DNA from: Triatoma infestans
Taxonomy: Eukaryota > Arthropoda > Insecta > Hemiptera > Reduviidae
NCBI GenBank assembly: GCA_011037195.1
Contig: JAAEAF010000203.1
Location: 186,001 to 250,000 of the forward strand
DNA length: 64,000 bases
Direction of reading: 5' to 3'
A program made the position numbers and the translations under genes. Of this stretch, positions 52,851 to 64,000 are shown in pieces (position 1 is the stretch's first letter; each line of letters opens with the position of its first letter). The notes under the pieces were generated by a model. The model searched no databases. It was not told where the DNA came from and was given only the letters and a program-made list of their open reading frames with translations.

Positions 52851-54162
52851 TATCTCTCCCTATTAGGAGTTTCTGTGCAGTCTAGATTCTCTATGGATGC
52901 TGATTCTCTATGGAATCTGGCAACTAGAATGCGTTGCTGAAGTTCCTTTTTCGTATTTCGCGACAGAATGTGTTGAAGCTTTTATCAATTGCTTTCCTGT
53001 TTAATACTCTAGTTTTACTATAGTACTCTGTTTTATATTGGAGCGAGCATCCATCCTCTTTGCACAGAGTCTGGCGCTTATTGCTTAGGAGTTTCAACTT
53101 CAGCTCCTCACACAATAAGATAGGAAAAGAACTCCTTTGTTAAATTTTTTTACAATAACCGCTCAGTTGGAGCCATCATTTTGATAACATTTTGTATTTT
53201 TGAATTCAAACGAAACACAAAAACGCATGCGCTTGCGCATACACACAAAAGATAGTGAAGCTTGTTATATACATTGCTAACATGTCGACGTAACAATAAC
53301 AATTAAAAAAAACACTTGATTTCTTTTTGTTGTTAAGTAAAGTTTTTCTTTTGTTTCTTTTGATTGTGTTGTTTTCCCTGTCTTTTCACTGGAGTAACCC
53401 CCTCTTCTGAACACTTCCGACTCCACACCACCACTTCTTGTCTTATTCTTTGGTAAAGTTGTGTGTGTTTGTGTTTTTATATATACGTGCTTATGTGTGT
53501 TGTTGCCAATTGTGACGTCACCGGTCTAACACTATTGCCGCATGTGTATTCTTCCTTCCTACTCCTTGTAGTAACTCCCTTCCTCTCCCCCTTACTCTCT
53601 TTTTCTCTCTATCTTCTTCACAGCTCCCACTATCAAGGCTCTTCTTTACTAAACCTTCTGTACTCTCTCTAACGAGCTCCCCACTCTCCTACTTCTTCAT
53701 CTACAATGTCATACACGTACACCTACATATACACACATTTGTTTCCTTTCTTCTGTATACACATGGAATTGTAGCGTACTTACTAGAGGAGAGAGGGGAA
53801 AGGTGACAACAGTCTAAGAACAATGGCTCTTCTCCAGCCTCTTATAATCTCTTAACACGCTCATTGTCTCACTCTTTCTCACTTTACGGCAATTTTTCTT
53901 TTTCTCATGCCTGCACTTTGTACGTTTGCTTTTAAACGAACAAATAAAAATAAAACTAACAGTAACAGTATAGAAATAAATATTATTGAAGCGAATGCTA
54001 ATTTTCGCGATTATGGAACAGCTGTAACTGACATAAAGTATGTCGGCTCATTGCATTTACTTTCAGACATGGTGAGTTTGACATGACAATGGTATCAGAC
54101 GGTAAACTAAATACCGCGCTGTAGTAAACACTAAACTAAACACTATTCCTTCATATTCGATT
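52851..54162. other. Stretch without a gene; pyrimidine-rich part
   Basis: About 53330-53700 is markedly T/C-rich on the plus strand. TGACGTCA, a perfect CRE-type palindrome, lies at 53513-53520. I find no supporting promoter elements or gene. Confidence 0.4.
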
Positions 54163-54174
54163 AAATAAAGATCA

Positions 54175-54269
54175 GTATATCAGTATATGTAATGGGTCGG
54201 CAGTGCACTGAGAAGGCTCCGGGCGCCAATGACCATAGATGTTGACGCGCCTTAAATTAAAAAAATAAA
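54175..54269 (+). mobile_element. 5'-truncated SINE, family 1, copy d
   Basis: It is flanked by the 12-bp direct repeat AAATAAAGATCA (54163-54174 and 54270-54281). It holds GGCAGTGCACTGAGAAGGCT, then the GGGCGCCAATGACC hairpin block ending GACGCGCC and an A-rich tail. The tRNA-like head is missing. Confidence 0.8.
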
Positions 54270-54281
54270 AAATAAAGATCA

Positions 54282-55265
54282 TCATCTTTTAGCCACAGGA
54301 AATGCAGGTCATATTTTTGCAAATTAAACAGAGGTAAATTATTAATGTAATATCATACTTTCCAAGTCTTAAATTTTAATGTTTTAATATTTTAAACTCT
54401 AAAAAATAACAATTAATAGACGAAGTAAATTACACGAATATATTTTAACAACAATTTTTAACTCTTGTAGGGGTAGTGAACCCCCACCACTCATCCACTC
54501 TAGCGAGTGAACCCCCATCACTCAAAAACAGCCCCTCGCGCACAGAGAGAGGAGAGGGTTCGGCGAGTGTATATATATACGAGAGACAGAGTCAAGATAT
54601 AATTCTGTTCACAGTCTACACTTCAATTGTACATATCGTTTAGCCACGTCAGTCTGTCTGTTCAGTTCTTGTAGTGTAAAGTATACAGTCCTTGGTAGTC
54701 AGTCATATACATATATATCAATTATATATCTTATACCGATATTGAGGTGTTATTTATCCATCAACATCTACAACCAACATCTCCTCCTACAACCATTACA
54801 CTCTGATAACATTCTAAAAGTCAATCGGCTGTCATTGAGCAAGAAAGAACGCGCACGATCCATGTTTACATCAGCCCTTGTGGTGAAAGGAGGTCGTAAC
54901 CTTGAATTGTCCACTGGGCTTTCCGAAAATGTGGCAAACAGTTCTTTCTTGCTCTCTCTTTTCCCCAAATTTGATAAATTTCGGAACCACTCTTGCCAAA
55001 TTTCACAAGAATTATTATATTAATTCGTTGTTCAAGGTGTTTTTCAATCTTCGTTTTGACAATAAATGGAAACGGAGTGTTCCACGAAAACCCAAATGCG
55101 CTAAATCTGGCCTAGCATGCTCCGGCTTCTACTTTAGGTTAATTGGGTCCTATAGAACGCTGAGAGCAGGAGAAGGGCGTCACCAGTGTACCCTCCACCC
55201 CACCGCACGCAAAGTTCACCTTCACTGCACGAAATCTCCGGGCAGATCAGGTATTACAATGAATG
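54282..55265. other. Possible LTR-like promoter region
   Basis: About 54467-54740 contains a duplicated GTGAACCCCCAxCACTCA word, TATATATATA at about 54571-54580, and then CAGTC-rich sequence. It reads like an LTR or promoter, but no partner repeat, target duplication or downstream retrotransposon gene is seen. A 93-codon frame at 54742-55023 has no known motif. Confidence 0.3.
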
Positions 55266-55372
55266 GAAACCATTTTTTCAGACCAGCTGGGAACCTCACA
55301 ACATATATTTCAGATGAAAGCTTTAAACCGAACATTTGAAAAGATCGCAGCGCTCCTTTCTTTACAACAGAA
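55266..55372 (+). repeat. Decayed Family A 3' part
   Basis: It carries ACCATTTTTTCAGACCAGC, GGGAACCTCACAACATATAT and TTTGAAAAGATCGCAGCGCT. The 3' hairpin is lost. Confidence 0.45.
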
Positions 55373-56595
55373 AAAAAAAAAAAAAGCATTGCAGAAATTC
55401 ATTATTGGCTGTGCATTCTGTCTCTAACCGAATGCATCAAAGTCAAGCGAATGCTGTATATGTATAATTTTGTGCAATGTAATTAATTGGTAATGTAATT
55501 AAGTGATTTGGAAGGGTTAAATGATTTGGTCAGATATTGTTGGAAGGGGGTGATTGGTAGCATGATTGTGGAGGGGAGGGGGTATTCAAATCTTATCAGT
55601 AGGTTGATAATACTGTGCATATGGATGGTGATTTAGTTTGAGCTAATAGTTTGGCGAGCTCTCTCCGCACACACACACACTCACACAAACATTGCCCCGA
55701 TCGCACTATCTATTGGCAATTTGAAGGATGCATTAGATCATCGTTTCTCCACTCACCCTCCATGATCGAGTCATAAGGATAACATAATCTCCTACACTAA
55801 TTACACATATTGGTAGTCCATTCATTAGCTTGTCACTGACCATAATGGAACTGCTGGTCATGTTGTATTACCCATCCATTGAATGTGGTGTGTGTGTGTG
55901 TAGAGCACTTCTGCACTACCAATCTGTTTAGCACCATTCATATTGAAATTATAATGAAAGTTGAAACGTCCCACCATACTTCGAGTGTTTACTATCCTCG
56001 TCAATGGAAGCTATAGTTTTTTTTAGGTTGTTTAGTTTACCACTTTCTCCCGTTTTAGTTCTTTCAAACTCTGTGTAAATAAATTTAAGTCCATTGTCCG
56101 CTAATTACTGAAATAAACTGGTGTGAAAACACACAAACGACAGCAATTATTAAATTCTCTAATTGTCAGATGTAGGTATATATATATATATATATATATA
56201 CGAGAATATAAAGATATGGATATACTGGTCGATTGTTTTACACCATAGCTACCTAGAATTTGACTCATTTAATTAATTCATATATTTTAAATTAAATAGC
56301 TTCGTTTAATTGAATATTGCTTTGTAAATATTAGATAGCGATGAGGAAAGCGATGTACTATTATTCTACCAATGGAAATTGACTGTTTTACCTTCGTTAA
56401 TAGAGGAAAACTTTTCTTTGTCTTTATTATTTATTGAAACTCAACTGTGATTTGTTGAACGCATTTAATGCTATTTTGTTCGAAAATTAGTTACGGTTAT
56501 ATGAGGTTAATCAATCGTCTCTCTTAGTGAATAAAACTAGTTTTTCAGTTTGCCTCGCCCTGATCAATTTTCTTTGAAATATTCATTACTATTTT
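55373..56595. repeat. Simple repeats and unplaced sequence
   Basis: A short (CA)n run lies near 55668-55680 and an (AT)n run at 56178-56200. No gene is recognised. Confidence 0.45.
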
Positions 56596-56597
56596 TT

Positions 56598-56835
56598 TTT
56601 TTTTTACTTTCTCTTACTCAGTAAGAGTTTCGAAATTGAGTTTTCACCGGAAATAAATGTTCTGGGGTCCCACTAAATACGAAAGAATTTGTTAGCAAAA
56701 GGTCTGTTGTGTGTGTGTATGTGTGCATGTCTGTTAATAGAATATGTCAAAAACAAAAGTCATAGGAAGCTCAAACCTGGTATTCCATTTAAGCCAGAAG
56801 TATTCCTATTACTAGGAGAGTAAGAGAAAGCAATA
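56598..56835 (-). repeat. Short Family A derivative with ends on both sides
   Basis: It starts TTACTTTCTCTTACTCAGTAA (inverted 3' end), has the GAGTTTTCACCGGAAATAAA block and a GT run near 56708-56730, and finishes with TATTCCTATTACTAGGAGAG and TAAGAGAAAG, which is a 3' end in the other orientation. It is therefore about 240 bp bounded by two 3'-type ends. Confidence 0.65.
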
Positions 56836-57234
56836 AGTATGCCTGTATTTATTTGTTTACTGAGAGAGAGGGACCAAGAGAGTAAGAGAGAGAAGTAAGG
56901 AGAATAATAGCGTGTATCTCACAGAGAAGTAATGTATGATCACCTAATATAGAGCAGATTGATTGAAGTGTAGGGTATTGCTGAAGATTGAGTCTCATTA
57001 GCGAATAGGCCAGAATATTGTCATTATTAGAGGCCACTATTATGTATATATTGTAATATTTGAGTACTATATATATAAAACATATGCAAACATTAGTACA
57101 CACACACACACACACAACACACACACACACACACACACACACAATGTTAGACATAATTATATACAACTAATAAGTGTGCGTAACAAGTAACAGAAACATT
57201 TCGTTGAAGTGAACTCTCTACACGAACTTGGTGA
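56836..57234. repeat. Simple repeats
   Basis: A (CA)n tract runs at about 57098-57143 and a short GA-rich run near 56860-56895. The Cys/Val-rich minus-strand frame here is repeat-driven. No gene. Confidence 0.55.
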
Positions 57235-57235
57235 A

Positions 57236-57330
57236 TTTGCTCTGACGACGGATGAAAGTCCGAAACCGGTCAGGAAGAAAATAAATATGCATGCTACGAC
57301 GGATAAAATACCAGAAGAGAAGAAGAATAT
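57236..57330 (+). mobile_element. Penelope-derived hammerhead fragment
   Basis: CTGACGA (57242-57248), then CGGATGAAAGTCC, GAAA, ACCGGT and C57271. This is an intact hammerhead core with a short stem II (GGA/TCC) and a palindromic stem III. It is followed by GCATGCTACGACGGATAAAA, the block shared with 10051, 25730 and 37116. Only one arm is present. Confidence 0.6.
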
Positions 57331-57569
57331 ATAGAGAACTAAAGGAGACGCTGCCTTGACAGAAAATCGTAAAGCGGAATATTATGCTACCAAAACAGAA
57401 TAATAAAGGTATGATGAATAAAGAGTCGTGGAAAGTGGTCTGCAATGCCACCAACAAGAGTCAACCCTGGAATTACATATATAAAGCAGCAGCAGGTAAA
57501 TTAAAATCACAAACAAAATTCACTACATTACGTAAACCAGTTTTTTCACTCTTACTATAGACTACCTAT

Positions 57570-58960
57570 TTTTGTTTTAGCTTTGTACAATAAATGCTTA
57601 AAGCAGGGGAAATTTCCGAACTTATGGAAAAAGTCCATTATAGTGCCCATTGTAAAACCTGGTAAGGAGATTCAAATGAAGTTGACAAGTATGGGCCAAT
57701 TAGTCTGTTATCCGTTTGGGGCAAGATACTGGAAAAATTATTTATAAATAGAATTATGTATCACCTAAATAAAAATGATCTGATAAAAATGATGAGCCGA
57801 CAATATGGTTTTACTACACAGAAGAGTACAGAAAATGCAATAATGAAGGTCAAAGAATATATGGATAGTGCTTCGAACCACCAGGAAATAGCACTATTAA
57901 TTTCACTAGATGTGAAAGGTGCGTTTGATGCGCGTGGTGGCGGCGATTCTAGTGCAATTGAAAACTTTGACTGTCCGCAAAATCCGTACCTCTTAACACG
58001 AGACTATTTCGATAATAGGTGCTAACGTGCTAACAAGCTGAAATAAGAACTAACGTGCTAACCGTGAGTAGGAAAGTTACAAAGGGCTGCCCACAGGGTT
58101 CATGCTGTGGACCCGGTTTTTGGATTATACAATTTCATTCCCTGTTGAAAAAGAAATTTCCGTTAGAGGCTTTGGTAATAGCGTTCGCAGATGACTTGTT
58201 GGTAGCAGTGAAAGGTGATAGCGCTCTGGAAGTGGAGTGTTCAGCTAATACTAGCATGAGAATTGTAGAACGCTGGCCAAACAATAATAAAGTGGCATTT
58301 AATAGCCAAAAGTCAAATGTACTGGTTGTCAACTGAAAGCATGTTGATACAAGCGTATCTGTGTACCTAAGTGGTAAACGTTTGAATGTTGTACAAGAGC
58401 TTAAGTATCTTGGTATCATCTTCGATTCGAAGATGTCTTGGAACAGTCATATAAATCGGATCTGTGAAAAAAGTCTGCAGCTGGCAAATCAGTTGTCGCG
58501 TTCGGCGAAGGTTTATTGGGAATTTCCTCGGAAGCATTGAAAATCATCTACCATGGTGCCATGACTCCCCTCCTTACCTATGCATTGCCTGTTTGGTATA
58601 AAGGGCTTACTAAAAAATATAACATATATACGTTACGGAAAGTTCAAAGATTGTTGTTATTAAGAGTGATCAAAGGTTTCCGCACGATTTCTTATGAGGC
58701 CACATGTACTACTGCTAACGTTACACATATTGAAATCAAGTTAGCACAAATTTATCGAAAGTATAAGATCATGAGTGAATCTGATGAAGAAATAGCTCTG
58801 AAAATGGACTGCCTACAAAACGGTGCCATTGGATACACCCAGGTTTGGTACCGGAAATCATTTTTGAGAATACTTCAGAATACTAAAATTTTAGGCTACA
58901 GATTTATACGGGTGGCAGTAAGAAGAACGGTAAGATTGGTTGTGCATTTGTGGTCTATCT
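57570..58960 (+). pseudogene. R1/LOA-like reverse transcriptase, broken
   Basis: CLKQGKFPNLWKKSIIVPIV and KPGKE are followed by a frame change and YGPISLLSVWGKILEKL. Then MSRQYGFTTQKSTENAI and ISLDVKGAFD (motif A) precede a disordered stretch with a small direct duplication of CTAACGTGCTAAC near 58021-58063. KGCPQGSCCGPGFW is motif B (about 58084) and AFADDLLVAVKG motif C (58181-58216). Then come VQELKYLGIIFDSKMSWNSH and, from 58516, a 148-codon frame with ALKIIYHGAMTPLLTYALPV of the thumb region. The catalytic residues are present but the frame is broken at least four times. Confidence 0.8.
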
Positions 58961-59740
58961 AGATGGCGAAGAATTCTTGGAAAAAAGGTTACGACTTGCG
59001 GAACAATGTTCCAATAATCAAGCTGAACTTCTGGCCATATTAAACTGTTTGGAATGGCTTGTTAAAATTGCCTTTTCGTCGAATAATCCCCTCGACCAAT
59101 CTGCTTTAGAGCAAGTAATCGTCAGAACGGACAGTGAAGTAGCTCTCGATTCCATAAACTATCAAAACAACCATATGCGTTTGGTAGAAGGGATTCAGCG
59201 TGCTCTGATAAAATTCAGCGAAGACAATGTAGGTTGGCGTTCAATAAAGTGCAGGCTCATGCTGGTGAAGTAGGGAATGAGAGGGCTGATATGTTGGCGA
59301 AGCGAGGGCTGAAGATGAGGATTTACCGCTTTCCTTCGAAGACTCCTACCGCTTTGCTCTTAAGACTTATGTACCTTACTTATTGAAACAGAGAATGCTA
59401 CAGGAATGGGAGCAGTATTGGTCAAGATCAGAAAAAGGAATTCACACATTTTTCCCGACTATAAGCTCACGAATAAAGTCTAAAATTACGGCAACCCACA
59501 AAACAACGCAACTGTTCTCTGGGCATGGACGAAACAGGATAGACCTTCATCGTCCTCCATATACTGTCATACCTTCATATACTGCCAGATCCAGTATGTC
59601 CTTGTGACTATTTATCGTGGCAAACATGGGAACAGATCATATTTCAATGTGGACTGTTTGAAGCAGAGAGAGCTTCTGTAATAAGGAATCTTATTACTAG
59701 GGGTTTCAGGTGGCCACCGGCGAATTGACTTAGTGAGTGA
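58890..59740 (+). pseudogene. R1/LOA-like RNase H and C-terminal end
   Basis: IYTGGSKKNGKIGCAFVVYL starts the RNase H near 58900. The conserved YTDGS has lost its first catalytic Asp to Gly. NNQAELLAILNCLEWL supplies the Glu and VRTDSEVALDSI the second Asp. A frame change precedes VGNERADMLAKRG-like code near 59270. 59383-59607 covers the C-terminal region, ending FSGHGRNRIDLHRPP. Around 59600 another frame has Cys codons that may be the remains of the terminal zinc finger. Confidence 0.7.
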
Positions 59741-59745
59741 CACTG

Positions 59746-60296
59746 AATTGTGTGGATTTTTCGAACAGTTTATTAACACAGTAGACTTTAATATTTTATA
59801 ATTATATTATTTTACAATTTATATACATTATTTATTACATGTAAATTTTATTATGATTTTGTATACTAAAATGGAATTATAAGTGCGTGTAATATTTGTA
59901 AGTGGAACATGCAGTAAATAAAGGAAATTAAAAAATATATATATATATATAATATATAGTGGTGAACTGTTGTTGTTATTGTTGTTGTGATAGTAGTCCA
60001 AGCAGTGTGCATACGAAGCAATGGATTCAAGCGGTGTCTACTATAACAATACACATTAATAGAGATAGGTTCACATCTGTACCGCTCCATCTAGTGTCAT
60101 AAATGCACCTGTCCATATCAACACCTGCCCTAAACGATATTGTTCAATGTGGTTGCTGCTGTTGTTGTAATCGACAAAACACCTTACAGCGCTCTCTTTT
60201 CATTTTGAAGTGGTTTACATTAATGCGATTGGATTAATTGTCCAGTGAATAGTTTTAGGGCGTACATTAAACGGCAGTTGGAGAAAATATCGACTG
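59746..60296. other. AT-rich stretch without a gene
   Basis: It has a short (AT)n run near 59934-59958 and TTG trinucleotide runs near 59966-59990 and 60150-60166. No gene. Confidence 0.45.
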
Positions 60297-61112
60297 TGAA
60301 ACACGACTTTCTCTTACTGCTGTAAGAGACCAACTGAATTGGTGCTTACTGCTGAAGTACAATTTGTATAAAATGAATGATTTTCTTTAAACTTCGACTT
60401 TTACTCACTTGTGTATCTGTCCAGGTAGATAGTGAATCATAGCGCTGGTAAAAGAAAGCGCCAGTAACATTGAACTAACCTTATACAAATGTCAAATTTT
60501 AACACCACAAACTCCGCACAACTATCTGAAATTAATAATTCCGGAAATATGTTTTAAGTAAAAGTGATAGGTCTACTTATCTGCGTAGTTACTATTCAAA
60601 GTTTAAAGGAAATAGTTATAGTAGTTTTCGGGAAATTGCAAAAATCTCAAAATCCATTCAGTAAAGTCGCACTCCTATTTAATCGATTTTCTTCAAATTT
60701 GGATCGCTATCAATAGTTCTGGTAAAAGTATATTAATATTATACAATAGGTGATAGATACAGAAATAGTTCTCTCATTTTCAGAGGAAAGTTGCACTGCC
60801 CCAGAACCTTTCACAAAATAAATCTGTTTATATGACTAGTTGATATACCAAGTTTGAAGAAAATCATTGGAGCCATTTACGAGAAAACCGTGCAAAACTG
60901 AAATAACCATAATATCTAAATGAAATAACAAGTCTGAACTACGGGCAATGTTTCATTTTTGAGATAATTGTTCTCTCTCTTCGCAAAAAGTTCATTTGTT
61001 TTCTAACCCAAGGGATCTTAGAACATGTGTTTTCCGGTGAAAACGCAATTCTGAAAATTTGACACCATCAAAAAGTAAGAGAAAGTGAAATTGCTTGTTA
61101 TCAGAAAGTCAG
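60297..61112 (+). repeat. Family A copy, near full length
   Basis: The 5' end GACTGTGAAACACGACTTTC and TCTTACTGC lies at about 60291-60320. Internal modules repeat (AAGTTTAAAGGAAATAGTTA; GAAAATCATTGGAGCC). The microsatellite position is reduced to CTCTCTCTTCGC near 60972. The 3' end AGTAAGAGAAAGTGAA lies at 61074-61090, with a second AGTCAGAGAAAGTAAA at 61108. Confidence 0.7.
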
Positions 61113-63254
61113 AGAAAGTAAAAGTACGGGTTAAAGAAGCGTGGGTTCACTCCTAGCACACAGCCTGAATATATAAGCCCTTTGGTATGTATGTATTATA
61201 CACGGACATAAATCATAACTATATATACTTTTCGTAAGCCGTTCTCCTTCAGAATATGTTGCCATGCTCTAACTAGCTCTATTCTAAAGCTTATCTTGCT
61301 ACTAATTTAAGGAACACTGTCAGCATGAATTTAATTTCCATGGAAACTAATAGATTACAAATTATATGAAGTGTTTGTATGGGTAAATATAAGATAGTAT
61401 AATTGCTTTGGTAACTATAAAGATAGTAAGCAAGATGAGGAATAAGCTTTAGTGGTGGTAGAGGGTAGTTTTCTCGGTGGCGGTGGGGGGAAGAGTCAGG
61501 TGTTCTAGAAGTGTGAAAATGAAAATAAATCTAACACTGGCGGTAGTACCGCGTTGTAGTTGCACCTCCCACTGGTATATACACTCCGGTGAAGTATAGC
61601 TAGCTAGCTAGAAAGGTGGGGGAGATTAGTGAGCAGACAAAGTGTTGAGAGGAACTAGATGGCGGTGGGGGTGAGGAATTTGAGTGAGGTATAATAGTGA
61701 TGTAGATGCTTAAGTAGTGAAGGAATGAAGTTGCTGTACGAGGGGAGCTTTAAGCTGTGCATATGTGTATGTATATATGTGTGTGTGTGTGAGAGAGAGA
61801 GAGAGTGCGAGAGTGAGTGGGTTTAGTACCTTCCTTATTCGTGTGAGCTCTGTATGTGTGCGTCAGTACGAAGGCCCCCTAAAACTTAGCTGCTCCCATA
61901 TATATAACTATATACTTTCTCTTTATTTCCTTTTTTCCCTCTACTTCCTGCGATGAACACTACAAATTAATCAACATGCCTTCAACAGAAATCCACCATT
62001 TTGGTTTTTATTTATTTATTTTATAATTATCTCAGATGATATAAGAGCAATTATTACGCAATATTACAACAAAATATATACATTTATTTATTGGCCGACG
62101 AAACTCCAAGTAAAATACGCTTCTTATCAATTTTTGCTCCGTTAATATTTTAATACAATTTATTGGAGCTCCATGAACTGATCGTAGTTCTTTCCACGAT
62201 GCATTTGACAATTGTCCTTGAGACGGGACTAAACAAAAAAAAAAAAAAATCAGCAAGTGCTGATATTCCTGACTGCAAGGTGGATATGGCAGAAGTTCCC
62301 ATCATAAGTTAGGGCTGTGAGTTGTCCTGGATTATGAGTACTCTGTTCATCTGTAAATCCTGTCGTTTTTTCACGATCGTAAGCTTTTTTTCTTCTATTC
62401 TAATTCGTGTGTTTGTCTAACTCGAAAAAAGCGAATTAACACCTAGCTTGATGCCCGTATCAAATCAGTTACAGTTGTTCGACTACTTTTTCAGCATTTG
62501 GGAGTTTTCAGTGAACACTGTTCTTTCAAGATTGCCAATTGTCAAGTACCTGTTTTAAATTAATAACAGGGATGCCAACTCATGATAGTTTAATTATCAT
62601 AAATCTTTTATATATATTTTTTCTCTATAGTTCTTTGTCGCTTTACTTAATTGATGGTCAAAAACAGTAGAAAAGCTTTTAATCAACACATTTTGCAAAT
62701 CATCTGAATTCTTTTAAATGAAAATAATTTCAGACAACATAGGTTATCTTTGCTGTGTTTCCCTGTTATTTGTAGGTGGTCTGCGATAAAGGGCAGGATG
62801 CGGCTGGAATTTAGGACTTAGAAACGCGAGGAAGAAGAAGAAGATGTAGAAAATACCAAAAAGAGAGAACTAAGACAATCTCTTAATTAATTCATTACCC
62901 CTGGGGAAAGGAAATGAGACGATGGTGGCGCATTCTTAGCTCTCTGTGTACAGAGCAGTACTACACACACACAACTACAGTAGTACCAATACAATACTGT
63001 ACCGTTCTATTGTAACAGTGTTGCTGTTATCGTAGTTGTATATACACTGGTGTTGTTACCCTACATACAGTTATGCATAACTTTATTCACTTAATTGACT
63101 TACCTACAGAGAGCAGATCTAGTTTTGTATCTTATCTTACTATCTCCATATAATACACTTAATATAATTTTATGTTTTTTAGGAGACAATAAATTTACTG
63201 TATTTTTATAAATGTGTTTGATAGAATTTATGAAACTGTGGATTTCTAACTTTT
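61113..63254. other. Longest stretch without an identified element
   Basis: About 2.1 kb in which I recognise no transposon and no gene. It contains a G-rich part near 61450-61690, a (GT)n(GA)n run at about 61778-61806 and a short GAAGAAGAAG run near 62832. Open frames are short and without motifs. Confidence 0.4.
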
Positions 63255-64000
63255 ACCTTCCCCTACTGCTTACTGTGAGACAAATCACTGCGATTGTTTC
63301 AAATTGTCAAATTGAGTTTTCCCTGGAAATGTATGTTTTGAGGTCAACTGATTACTGAAACATTGTTTCTAGCGAATGGTCGGTATGTATGTATGTGTGT
63401 GTGTGTGTGTGTCTGTGTGTGTGTGTGTGTCTGTCTGTCTGTGTGTGTGTCTGTCTGTGTGTGTGTGTGTATGTGTGTGTCTGTGTGTGTGTCTCTGTGT
63501 ATGTATGTCTGTGTGTGTGTGTGTGTCTGTGTCTGTGTGTGTGTCTCTGTGTGTGTATGTCTGTGGTGTGTGTATGTCTGTGTGTGTGTCTCTGTGCCTG
63601 TGTGTGTGTGTGTGTCTCTCTGTGTGTATGTCTGTGTGTGTGTCTGTGTGTGTCTCTGTGTCTGTGTGTGTGTGTGAACTAAATATCTCAAAAACGAAAA
63701 ATCTCAGAACTTGTATTCCGTCTTGGTACTAACACCGCAACCGATACGAAAGTTTCGGTCAAAATCCATCAACAGGCGGAAGTACGGATTTACTTAATTT
63801 TTTTTTTGCAATTTTCACGAAAGGGCTCTAACGATTTGTCGAAGTTTCTTTAAACTTCATTTACTATCTACACATGAATCACTTTTATTTGAACCATTTA
63901 AACTTCCCTTTAAAGTACCATTTCATTATAACATATGGTGCTATGACCTACATAATATTAATATGCATTAGAAGCAGTGCTAGATTACCGAATTTGAAGA
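63255..64000 (-). repeat. Family A copy running off the window
   Basis: The inverted 3' end TTACCTTCCCCTACTGCTTA lies at 63255. Then come GAGTTTTCCCTGGAAATG, a hugely expanded GT tract (63385-63676), AATATCTCAAAAACGAAAAA and the internal module (CTAACGATTTGTCGAAG). It continues past the window end. Confidence 0.75.
63385..63676. repeat. Expanded GT/GTCT microsatellite
   Basis: About 290 bp of TGTGTG interspersed with TCTG and TATG units, at the fixed microsatellite position of Family A. Long Cys/Val frames on the plus strand and His/Thr frames on the minus strand are artefacts of the repeat. Confidence 0.9.

Larger units (their letters stand above)
57570..59745 (+). mobile_element. R1/LOA-like LINE, 5' truncated
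   Basis: About 2.2 kb on the plus strand from the fingers of a reverse transcriptase through RNase H to a Cys-rich end. It has no endonuclease or ORF1. Frameshifts and stops occur throughout. The 3' boundary near 59745 is approximate; AT-rich sequence follows. Confidence 0.75.

Noticed and set aside
53513..53520. CRE-type TGACGTCA as a promoter element
   Set aside because: One 8-bp palindrome in 64 kb is expected about once by chance, and no gene or other promoter element accompanies it.
54902..55339. 145-codon open frame as a host exon
   Set aside because: Its last third is decayed Family A sequence, and nothing in the remainder is recognisable.
63344..63732. Open frames of 97-118 codons rich in Cys/Val (plus strand) or His/Thr (minus strand)
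   Set aside because: They are translations of the GT/GTCT microsatellite in several frames at once; no independent coding signal.

Overview
This window looks like repeat-rich, AT-rich DNA from an animal, most probably an insect. The reasons are the mix of jockey-, I-, R1- and RTE-like non-LTR retrotransposons, Penelope-like elements with hammerhead ribozymes, tRNA-derived SINEs and a hAT transposon. A hemipteran is my guess, from the style of the RTE-like protein, but the sequence does not prove it. I found no convincing host gene, functional tRNA, rRNA gene or CRISPR array. Almost every protein-coding trace is a decayed retrotransposon gene with frameshifts, stops or truncations.

The dominant component is one dispersed non-coding family, here called Family A, with more than 30 full or partial copies on both strands. 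A full copy (32761-33766) has a 5' palindrome, a perfect 15-bp subterminal inverted repeat, an internal module repeated at about 300 bp, a CA/GT microsatellite at a fixed internal position, and a 3' hairpin just before its end. This architecture resembles Helentron-associated elements (HINE/DINE-1 type), but no parent element is present here.

Layout. 1-6.3 kb: Family A copies, a SINE and an I-like LINE 3' end. 6.27-9.74 kb: a LINE inserted in Family A with a 13-bp target duplication, itself carrying a head-to-head Penelope-like element with twin hammerhead motifs. 9.7-27.8 kb: Family A copies, three short Penelope-derived inserts and an RNase H relic. 27.8-32.65 kb: a jockey-like LINE on the minus strand, split by a 752-bp solo LTR with a 5-bp target duplication. 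32.76-36.2 kb: the reference Family A copy, then a 2.14-kb non-autonomous hAT with an 8-bp target duplication that contains a SINE and another Family A copy. 36.4-37.1 kb: a fold-back element of about 680 bp. 40.1-46.5 kb: a second SINE family, then a near full-length but broken I-clade LINE. 46.7-50 kb: R1-like, unassigned and RTE-like LINE remnants. 50.5-57.3 kb: SINE, Family A and Penelope fragments. 57.6-59.8 kb: an R1/LOA-like LINE with RNase H. 60.3 kb to the end: Family A, with a microsatellite of about 300 bp.

The elements relate to one another. The 3' hairpin of SINE family 1 matches the 3' end of the I-like LINE, which suggests the LINE machinery mobilised the SINE. Several Penelope-derived hammerhead inserts sit inside Family A copies. 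The target duplications let part of the insertion order be read directly.
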